Below are positions 1 through 4,008 of a stretch of DNA of 5,346 nucleotides, piece after piece (positions within the stretch are counted from its first letter, which is position 1; each line of letters starts with the position of its first letter). Under the pieces are notes generated by a model that saw nothing but the letters and a program-made list of their open reading frames with translations, searched no databases and was not told where the DNA came from. The translations under genes were made by a program, and so were the position numbers. The DNA lies in assembly GCA_900757695.1 (NCBI GenBank), contig CAAEOU010000339.1, positions 1 to 5,346 on the forward strand, in the 5' to 3' direction. The stretch is from an uncultured Oscillospiraceae bacterium (GTDB taxonomy: Bacteria > Bacillota_A > Clostridia > Oscillospirales > Oscillospiraceae).

Positions 1-19
1 GACAAACCGTTTTGCCTCT

Positions 20-48
20 ATTTTACAGAGCACAGCGGAAAAACGCAA
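20..48 (-). promoter_or_regulatory. Possible divergent (leftward) promoter
   Basis: Read on the minus strand there is a TTGCGT box (43-48) followed after 17 bp by TAAAAT (20-25), which would start transcription near position 13 and run out of the left edge. The spacing is ideal, but the -35 hexamer matches only partly and no gene is visible leftward. Sugar transporters of this family often have a divergently transcribed regulator, so a regulator gene beyond the edge is plausible. That is inference only. Confidence 0.25.
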
Positions 49-68
49 CGAGGATATTGCAAAATCAT

Positions 69-121
69 GTACAAAATTTGCGAATAGTACAAAATAACTT
101 TTCCTGAATTCTACAAATTAA
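69..121. repeat. Direct repeats upstream of the transporter promoter (candidate operator)
   Basis: GTACAAAAT occurs at 69-77 and again, exactly 18 bp later, at 87-95. The longer unit GAATAGTACAAAATAA (82-97) recurs with 13 of 16 matches as GAATTCTACAAATTAA (106-121). The repeats sit 17-69 bp upstream of the transporter -35 box, between it and a possible divergent promoter. Direct repeats in this position are typical of activators such as AraC-family proteins, but no regulator gene is in the window, so the bound protein is unknown. Confidence 0.35.
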
Positions 122-137
122 GAAACAGGAACGCAAA

Positions 138-166
138 TTGCAATAGATAGTGAGGTTTTTTATAAT
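138..166 (+). promoter_or_regulatory. Sigma-70 type promoter of the GPH transporter gene
   Basis: TTGCAA (138-143) and a perfect TATAAT (161-166) are separated by 17 bp, predicting a start near 173 and a leader of about 60 nt before the ATG at 235. The -35 box lies inside the odd palindrome GCAA-A-TTGC (133-141), with the 8-bp palindrome ATTGCAAT (137-144) overlapping it, so a repressor could occlude this promoter. The operator role is inferred from symmetry alone. Confidence 0.7.
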
Positions 167-224
167 ACCTTCTTAGTGAAATGACTCACTGATTTTGGAA
201 CGATTCCGGCATGGACCGGAACAT

Positions 225-229
225 GGAGG
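225..229 (+). promoter_or_regulatory. Ribosome binding site that fixes the transporter start at 235
   Basis: GGAGG ends 5 nt before the ATG at 235. The in-frame ATG at 211 has no comparable purine-rich element in front of it, and using it would place this GGAGG inside the coding region. The start at 235 is therefore preferred. Confidence 0.8.
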
Positions 230-234
230 TTATT

Positions 235-1629
235 ATGAAAACCCAAGAGAAATCCGCCGTTGCGGAGAAAGACAAGATTGGCGTCTGGGGAAAGCTGTGC
301 TATTCCATCGGCTATGCCGGTGAGAATGGATTCCAGACGATCTTCAACAGCTACTGCATGATTTTCCTGATGTCTGTGGGCGGCGTCAGCACCGCCTTTG
401 TGGGAACCATGATGATGCTTGCCCGTATCTGGGACGCCATCAACGATCCGATTCTGGGCACCATCGCAGACCACACTAACACCCGCTGGGGTAAGTACCG
501 GCCCTATTTCATCGGTTCCATCATTCCTATGGCAATCCTGTTTGTGGCACTGTTTTCGGTGCCGCCACTGGGCACCACTGGGAAGATGATCTACTACACC
601 ATCGTGTATACCCTCTACGGCATGTGCTACACCGTGGTGGAGGTGCCCTACTTCGGAATGGTGGGTGCCATGTCCAACGATCCCCAGGAGCGGGCCTCGG
701 TGACCGCCTGGTCCCGGATCGCAGCCCGTATCCCGGCCTTTGCTATGCCCCTGCTGCTGGGCTATATGACTGCGACCCTGGGTGACCAGAAGGGCTACAG
801 CACCACCGCCATCATCATCGGCGCCATTGCCATCGTGACAGCACTGTTCTCCTTCTTCGGCTGCAAGGAAAAGGCTGTCCAGCCCCAGCCTGAGAAAAAG
901 AAAGGCTCTGCCTGGAAGGACTTCCTCAATGTGCTCCGGGGCAACCGTGCGCTGCTGGTGGTCATGCTGGTGCAGCTGTTCTTCACCTTCAACAGCATCC
1001 TCTGCGAGATGCTCAATACCTACTATGTTACCTATTCTCTGGGTTCTCCCGGACTGATCACCGGTGTGGCTGTGTCTCTGGTGGCTGTGGGCGCCTGCAT
1101 CGGCCAGTTCTTCTATCCCTATGTGCTGACCAAGCTGAAGAGCTGCAAGACGGTTATGCTCATCGGAACGCCCATCTACATCGGCACTCTGGCCCTCAGC
1201 TATTTTATGGGCCGAATCTCCCTGCCTGCCTATCTGGTGGTACTGGTGCTCTCCAATATGCTGGTGGGCGCGCTCCAGATCAATGTCATCCAGCTGTGCT
1301 TCGAGGTCTGTGACGTGCTGGAGTACAAGAACCATGTGCGCACCGATGCTACCGTGTTCTCGGTGGTGTCCTTCCTGATGAAGCTGGCTGCCGGCGGTGC
1401 AGCCACCATTGCTGGCTGGGGCCTGAAGCTCTGCGGCTTCCAGGGCATGGGCCCTGTTATGGGTGAGGTTACCCAGAGCATGGCCAACGGTGTGGCGATC
1501 CTCCGGTTTGCCATGCCGGGCTGCCTGGCGCTGATTGCGTTCCTGCTGTGCTTCCTGTATCCCATCAAACGGGAGGAGATCGTGCAGGTGCGTGAAGCGC
1601 TGGCCCAGCGGCATGAAGCAGAATCCTGA
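235..1629 (+). CDS. GPH-family (MelB-like) sugar:cation symporter
   Basis: This encodes a 464-residue polytopic membrane protein of the glycoside-pentoside-hexuronide:cation symporter family within the major facilitator superfamily; members import a glycoside, pentose or uronide with Na+ or H+. The N-terminal half carries the family signature: WDAINDP at residues 66-72 followed by RWGKYRP at 84-90. Asp67, Asn70 and Asp71 match the helix-II cation-site positions of MelB (Asp55, Asn58, Asp59). Hydrophobic segments alternate along the whole length, consistent with 12 helices, with a charged central loop near residues 217-232 (rich in Lys, Glu and Gln). The length is normal for the family and the frame is intact. 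Start 235 is chosen because GGAGG lies 5 nt upstream. It has its own promoter and a hairpin after the stop, so it looks monocistronic. No glycosidase is next to it, so the substrate cannot be assigned. Confidence 0.93.
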   Translation: MKTQEKSAVAEKDKIGVWGKLCYSIGYAGENGFQTIFNSYCMIFLMSVGGVSTAFVGTMMMLARIWDAINDPILGTIADHTNTRWGKYRPYFIGSIIPMAILFVALFSVPPLGTTGKMIYYTIVYTLYGMCYTVVEVPYFGMVGAMSNDPQERASVTAWSRIAARIPAFAMPLLLGYMTATLGDQKGYSTTAIIIGAIAIVTALFSFFGCKEKAVQPQPEKKKGSAWKDFLNVLRGNRALLVVMLVQLFFTFNSILCEMLNTYYVTYSLGSPGLITGVAVSLVAVGACIGQFFYPYVLTKLKSCKTVMLIGTPIYIGTLALSYFMGRISLPAYLVVLVLSNMLVGALQINVIQLCFEVCDVLEYKNHVRTDATVFSVVSFLMKLAAGGAATIAGWGLKLCGFQGMGPVMGEVTQSMANGVAILRFAMPGCLALIAFLLCFLYPIKREEIVQVREALAQRHEAES

Positions 1630-1662
1630 TTATTGGCTGACATATCCTCTTTTCCCATACAC

Positions 1663-1700
1663 GCAGAAGCCGTACCGTTTGGTGCGGCTTCTGCTGTTAG
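1663..1700 (+). terminator. Long hairpin after the transporter gene, probable terminator
   Basis: GCAGAAGCCGTACC (1663-1676) pairs with GGTGCGGCTTCTGC (1681-1694) to give a 14-bp stem with one G-U pair and a 4-nt GTTT loop, starting 34 nt after the transporter stop codon. The stem and loop are terminator-like, but the following sequence (TGTTAG) is a poor U-tract. It may end transcription inefficiently or serve mainly as a 3'-end stabilising hairpin. Confidence 0.6.
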
Positions 1701-1895
1701 GGAAGTGCCCAGTTTGGACAGAATCTCGTAGAAGGCCGCTTTTTGTGCTGCATTTGTACGGTGCCGTAATTGATCTCCAAATCTACATCCGATGTGGTGT
1801 CGTAGTTCAAATGCTTTCAGTGGAAAAGAACAATTAATATCTAAGTAATACGCAGAAATCCTTGATTTATAAGGACTTTCCGATATATCCAAAGT
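1695..1895. other. Gene-free spacer with small palindromes
   Basis: I see no convincing gene here. There are small dyads: TACGG-TG-CCGTA (1757-1768), ACATC-C-GATGT (1785-1795), and an imperfect hairpin of GAAATCCTT (1855-1863) with AAGGACTTTC (1871-1880) around a 7-nt loop. A minus-strand reading frame through about 1700-1890 has a helix-like stretch (AAQKAAFYEILSKLG), but it has no ribosome binding site and its other end is antisense to the transporter. It could be a remnant of a gene or an intergenic repeat family, and I cannot identify it. Confidence 0.4.
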
Positions 1896-1947
1896 GTTGA
1901 GATGGTACAGAGTTCCGTTGAGGTACCAATTCTCAACGGAACTTTTC
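1896..1947 (+). terminator. Intrinsic terminator with a competing upstream pairing
   Basis: AGTTCCGTTGAG (1911-1922) pairs perfectly with CTCAACGGAACT (1932-1943) over 12 bp around a 9-nt loop, followed by TTTTCTT, a usable plus-strand terminator. The 5' neighbour GTTGAG-A-TGGTAC (1896-1908) can instead pair with GTACCA and CTCAAC (1923-1937), about 12-13 bp with a small bulge; this takes the 3' arm away from the terminator. The GTTGAG motif is duplicated (1896-1901 and 1917-1922), so the two hairpins are mutually exclusive. That is the geometry of an attenuator, but no gene follows within 400 bp, so the alternative may have no function. Confidence 0.6.
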
Positions 1948-2094
1948 TTATATAAAATACGTCATAATCGTCTCGTTTTACTTACTTTTTATAACTTTTC
2001 TTATTATTTTACTTATCTCCTTATTGCAGCTTTATTACTTACATAACAAACCGAAGAGCGTGTTATGTGCTATCTTGTATCACATTTTATCAGG
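1948..2094. other. AT-rich non-coding tract with a hairpin and TTACTTA repeats
   Basis: This stretch is far more AT-rich than the genes around it and holds no credible reading frame. TTACTTA recurs at 1978-1984, 2009-2015 and 2035-2041. ACATAACA (2041-2048) pairs with TGTTATGT (2061-2068) around a 12-nt loop. The base composition and repeats suggest imported or non-selected DNA, but no recombinase or replication gene is present to explain it. Confidence 0.4.
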
Positions 2095-2109
2095 TAGTGT
2101 TACAAGATA
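2071..2109. repeat. Imperfect inverted repeat (hairpin) overlapping the direct repeats
   Basis: TATCTTGTA-T-CAC (2071-2083) pairs with GTG-T-TACAAGATA (2097-2109), twelve pairs interrupted by one T-T mismatch, around a 13-nt loop. No T-run follows on either strand, so it is not a terminator. The right arm contains the first copy of the TGTnACAA motif and the left arm a related sequence (TTGTATCACA) in the opposite orientation. Confidence 0.5.
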
Positions 2110-2129
2110 GTGTGACAATAGTGTGACAA
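2095..2129. repeat. Three TAGTGTGACAA-type direct repeats
   Basis: TAGTGTTACAA (2095-2105), TAGTGTGACAA (2108-2118) and TAGTGTGACAA (2119-2129) follow each other at intervals of 13 and 11 bp; the last two are identical and abut. An 11-bp period places the same motif on one face of the helix, as in the direct repeats bound by OmpR/PhoB-type response regulators; integrase or excisionase arm sites are another possibility. No good -10 box lies at a suitable distance on either strand. Confidence 0.55.
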
Positions 2130-2141
2130 ATCAAGAATTTT

Positions 2142-2165
2142 GGGTTCTGCGTCAATAGTTGGGGT
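2142..2165. mobile_element. Possible solitary ISL3-type insertion sequence end
   Basis: The sequence starts GGGTTCTGCGTC and continues AATAGTTGGGGT. It resembles the terminal repeats of ISL3-family elements, which begin with GG, then TTCT or CTCT, then a GTCAA stretch. A terminator begins about 20 bp inside, as expected where an element shields itself from outside transcription. No matching inverted end and no transposase are found here, so it would be a relic or a fortuitous match. This is from memory of the family and needs a database search. Confidence 0.3.
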
Positions 2166-2187
2166 AGCCAAAAAGAATAAGTACCAA

Positions 2188-2220
2188 GTCGTGCCGGGGG
2201 ATATCTCCGGCACGATTTTT
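2188..2220 (+). terminator. Strong intrinsic terminator
   Basis: TCGTGCCGG (2189-2197) pairs with CCGGCACGA (2207-2215); the stem extends inward by a G-U and a G-C pair to a 5-nt loop, and is followed directly by TTTTT (2216-2220). No intact plus-strand gene lies just upstream, so it either protects the downstream ferredoxin-like gene from read-through or is the leftover shield of an insertion sequence. Confidence 0.8.
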
Positions 2221-2234
2221 ATGGAAAACCAATG

Positions 2235-2258
2235 TTGTCCCGGTTCAATGGTGGACAA
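2235..2258. promoter_or_regulatory. Inverted repeat overlapping the -35 box (candidate operator)
   Basis: TTGTCC (2235-2240) and GGACAA (2253-2258) form a perfect 6-bp dyad with a 12-bp spacer; half-site centres are 18 bp apart, close to two helical turns. The right arm covers the -35 hexamer of the promoter of the downstream iron-sulfur gene, a position suited to repression. The regulator is unknown. Confidence 0.35.
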
Positions 2259-2280
2259 AATGCCGTTGGCCCGTTATACT
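2252..2280 (+). promoter_or_regulatory. Sigma-70 type promoter of the iron-sulfur membrane protein gene
   Basis: TGGACA (2252-2257) and TATACT (2275-2280), each one mismatch from consensus, are separated by exactly 17 bp. Transcription would start near 2287, leaving a leader of about 75 nt before the ATG at 2362. It lies downstream of the strong terminator at 2188-2220, so the gene appears to be an independent unit. Confidence 0.7.
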
Positions 2281-2361
2281 GGAAGCAGGTGGGCGAACGG
2301 CTCAAAGCATGTTTTTTGTGGGAGCTGAGCTGCACTGCGGCGAAGCGGAGGAGGCGGGATC

Positions 2362-3186
2362 ATGATGAAAAAGAATGACATATTGCCGCTGCTTATGCTT
2401 GCGGTATTTGAGACCATTGCAGTAGTGCTTTGGCAGGTCAAGGACAATCTGTTCTACCTGCTGAATTTCAGCTACATTGGCATTGCGCTCTCCCTGGGGA
2501 TCTTTCTGTTCCAGCGGAAGTGCCCTTACGCAAGGCGCATGGTTCAGCTGCTGGTGGGGCTTTACATGCTGGTGTATCTTGGCCTCATTTGCAGGGAGAA
2601 TATGCAGATCGAGGGCTTCTGGTACTATTTATTGACCGGCGTTTTTGAGGCGGCAACCATCCATTATGCGGTGGCAAAGATCTTTGGGCCGCTGCTGTTT
2701 GGACGGGGCTGGTGCGGCTATGCCTGCTGGACGGCAATGGTTCTGGACTTTCTTCCCTATCCGGTTCCCCGGAAGCCCCCAAAGAAGCTGGGCTGGATCC
2801 GATATTTCACCTTTGCGGCATCTTTCCTCTTTGTGGCGGCACTCTTCCTCCTGCATGTGGGGCATCTGGAACAGATCATGTTCTGGGCATTTATCATCGG
2901 AAATGCGGCCTACTATGGCATCGGAATTGTGCTGGCTCTTGCGTGGAAGGACAACCGGGCCTTTTGCAAATATATCTGCCCCATTACCGTTTTTTTGAAG
3001 CCCATGAGCTACTTTGCACTCTTTCGTATCCGCTGTGATCCGAAAAAATGCGTTTCCTGCGGAAAATGCAAACGTGTCTGCCCCATGGAGGTGGATGTAA
3101 CGGACAACACCCGGAAACGGAAAAATGGCACGGAGTGCATCCTCTGCATGGAGTGTGTCAAGGCGTGCCCCAAGGACGCATTATGA
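2362..3186 (+). CDS. NapH/CcoG-like membrane protein with two [4Fe-4S] motifs
   Basis: This encodes a 274-residue membrane-bound electron-transfer protein. Hydrophobic segments lie near residues 7-25, 36-50, 60-77, 86-108, 146-164 and 170-194. Two membrane-associated cysteine pairs follow the NapH/NosR/CcoG pattern: GRGWCGYAC (Cys118, Cys122) and FCKYICP (Cys202, Cys206). The cytoplasmic C-terminus has two ferredoxin-type motifs: CxxCxxCxxxCP at 230-241 and again at 259-270, all eight cysteines present. Family members pass electrons between quinol or flavin partners and soluble redox enzymes; the partner here is unknown. The first membrane pair ends in Trp123 rather than the usual Pro. GGAGGAGG (2347-2354) lies 7 nt before the ATG at 2362; a second ATG at 2365 is equally possible. 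The protein stops four residues after the last cysteine. No terminator follows closely, and facing it are two decayed flavoprotein genes, plausible former partners. Confidence 0.85.
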   Translation: MMKKNDILPLLMLAVFETIAVVLWQVKDNLFYLLNFSYIGIALSLGIFLFQRKCPYARRMVQLLVGLYMLVYLGLICRENMQIEGFWYYLLTGVFEAATIHYAVAKIFGPLLFGRGWCGYACWTAMVLDFLPYPVPRKPPKKLGWIRYFTFAASFLFVAALFLLHVGHLEQIMFWAFIIGNAAYYGIGIVLALAWKDNRAFCKYICPITVFLKPMSYFALFRIRCDPKKCVSCGKCKRVCPMEVDVTDNTRKRKNGTECILCMECVKACPKDAL

Positions 3187-3200
3187 TTTGGGAGGAGCCT

Positions 3201-3359
3201 GCTGCGGCTCTTACGGTTCATCCAGTCCAGATCGGCCCGGGTGTAGGGAACAGTGGGACGGATCTCAAAAAGATCTGCTCCTGCTGATTTGGTAAGACGC
3301 TCTATGGCCCTTTTGGTGACGTCGCTGGCAGAAAAATAGGCGACCAGTTTTTTGCTCAT
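3201..3359 (-). pseudogene. Truncated flavodoxin (N-terminal ~53 residues only)
   Basis: From the ATG at 3359 the minus strand encodes [20 protein letters not shown], then ADLFEI, then [16 protein letters not shown]. This is the start of a short-chain flavodoxin: the first beta strand, the FMN phosphate loop (S10-A-S-D-V-T15) and the conserved Tyr-Thr-x-Ala-Asp-Leu-Asp-Trp segment. Intact members have roughly 150 residues; similarity stops at about residue 53 (near 3201). The frame then continues to 3009 only as antisense of the iron-sulfur protein gene. AGGAG precedes the start at good spacing, and the ATG overlaps the stop of the upstream flavoprotein (ATGA), so both were one operon. Asp13 replaces the usual Gly of the phosphate loop. 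Without the second FMN loop and most of the fold it cannot be a working flavodoxin. Confidence 0.75.
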
Positions 3360-3625
3360 ATTAGATTTCTCCTGTGATTGGGCAGGCTGGTGCAATCAAG
3401 CAATAAATACATCATAGCCAGCGTGTTGGCGCAGTCGTCGTCAAAAACACAGCGCCCCAGCTTTCCGCAGGCATGACAGGCAATACAGCCCCGGACAGGG
3501 GTGTTTCCGATGTGGAAAATTTCTGTCTCGATTCCCTCCTGTTCAAGGGTCTTTGCAACCTCCGAGAGAGCGGTATAGGTGCAGCCTGTTTTATGGGGGC
3601 TGCCGTTGACAAGCAGTACATGCAT
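3356..3625 (-). pseudogene. Iron-sulfur flavoprotein (Isf / FMN reductase type) lacking its core
   Basis: The 89-residue product begins MHVLLVNGSPHKTGCTY, the first strand and FMN-phosphate-binding NGSP loop of NADPH-dependent FMN reductase and iron-sulfur flavoproteins. Cys47, Cys50, Cys53 and Cys59 (GCIACHACGKLGRC) form the compact [4Fe-4S] motif of Isf-type proteins. Intact relatives have about 180-210 residues; after residue ~66 (FDDDCAN) the expected core is missing. The last 22 residues ([10 protein letters not shown], then ending RRNLI) resemble the C-terminal end of such proteins, which suggests an internal in-frame deletion rather than a simple 3' loss; this alignment is from memory. 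GGAGG (3633-3637 on the plus strand) lies 7 nt before the ATG. The stop overlaps the start of the flavodoxin remnant. A short protein may still be made, but it could not form a complete FMN site. Confidence 0.75.
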
Positions 3626-3857
3626 GATAGTTCCTCCTTCATTTGCAGATGTGGTGGTGTGCGGTTTCCGGCCTGTTTTGATGTCTGCTGGGCAAATCGT
3701 ATTTTGCGTGTTCAGACCGTACATATTATGATACAACACGGAAAGTAAAAATCAAAAGCGGAGAGAAATGGCGATTTGGCTGGCTTTTTTGTACAAACCG
3801 CATGAAATGATAAAAAATCGGACAGGAAGGCTCCGGTGATTAAAATTTAGGCACCTT
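3626..3857. other. Spacer upstream of the decayed flavoprotein operon
   Basis: No gene is supported here. The left part is the probable leader of the minus-strand flavoprotein remnant and contains its candidate promoter. The right part (about 3760-3857) is AT-rich with short T-runs and no recognisable motif apart from the approach to the terminator at 3858. Confidence 0.5.
3728..3755 (-). promoter_or_regulatory. Candidate promoter of the flavoprotein remnant operon
   Basis: On the minus strand TTGATT (3750-3755) is followed after 16 bp by TATCAT (3728-3733); an overlapping CATAAT (3725-3730) would give 19-bp spacing. Transcription would begin near 3720, about 95 nt before the ATG at 3625. 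Both hexamers are only fair matches. If active, the two decayed genes are still transcribed, converging on the iron-sulfur protein gene. Confidence 0.4.
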
Positions 3858-3894
3858 TGCCCCTTTGATGAAAAGTGCATCAAAGGGGCATTTC
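3858..3894 (+). terminator. Intrinsic terminator upstream of oleate hydratase
   Basis: TGCCCCTTTGATG (3858-3870) and CATCAAAGGGGCA (3878-3890) form a perfect 13-bp stem around AAAAGTG, followed by TTTCTGTTT. It is oriented for plus-strand transcripts. The only visible plus-strand source is the iron-sulfur protein gene ending at 3186, whose message would then carry a ~670-nt tail antisense to both flavoprotein remnants. It also insulates the oleate hydratase promoter, which starts 11 bp after the stem. Confidence 0.75.
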
Positions 3895-3900
3895 TGTTTA

Positions 3901-3929
3901 TTGTGCTTTTCTTCTGTGCATCCTATAAT
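3901..3929 (+). promoter_or_regulatory. Sigma-70 type promoter and leader of oleate hydratase
   Basis: TTGTGC (3901-3906) and a perfect TATAAT (3924-3929) are separated by 17 bp, giving a start near 3936 and a leader of about 73 nt. The leader holds a small stem, CCGCC (3951-3955) with GGCGG (3961-3965). The -35 box keeps only the first three consensus bases, so an activator may help. No clear operator is seen. Confidence 0.65.
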
Positions 3930-4008
3930 GCGGATGTAAGCAAAAGAAACCCGCCGATCCGGCGGAGCAAAATGAAAATACGATCCAATTGAACAAGGAG
4001 GATGTTTT

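Noticed and set aside
160..1614. 484-codon open frame on the minus strand antisense to the transporter
   Set aside because: The translation is His/Gln/Gly-rich without domain features, and is what the reverse strand of a GC-rich membrane protein gene gives; the plus-strand GPH signature is unambiguous.
1535..1837. 100-codon plus-strand frame overlapping the end of the transporter
   Set aside because: Its first third is the transporter gene in another frame and the rest crosses the hairpin at 1663-1694; no RBS and no domain.
1230..1892. 220-codon minus-strand frame entering the spacer after the transporter
   Set aside because: Most of it is antisense to the transporter, its start is a TTG without RBS, and only a short helical-looking segment in the spacer looks protein-like; not enough to call a gene.
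1896..1947. T-box riboswitch suggested by TGGTAC near a terminator
   Set aside because: The conserved T-box core is absent, there is no stem I region, and no amino-acid or tRNA-synthetase gene follows.
2095..2129. CRISPR array
   Set aside because: The repeat unit is 11 bp with essentially no spacers; there are no cas genes.
2140..2328. Small plus-strand frame of 62 codons starting with TTG
   Set aside because: It spans the strong terminator at 2188-2220 and the promoter at 2252-2280, and has no ribosome binding site.
3009..3200. Continuation of the flavodoxin frame as a longer real protein
   Set aside because: Beyond residue ~53 the frame is simply antisense to the ferredoxin-like end of the iron-sulfur gene and no longer resembles flavodoxin.
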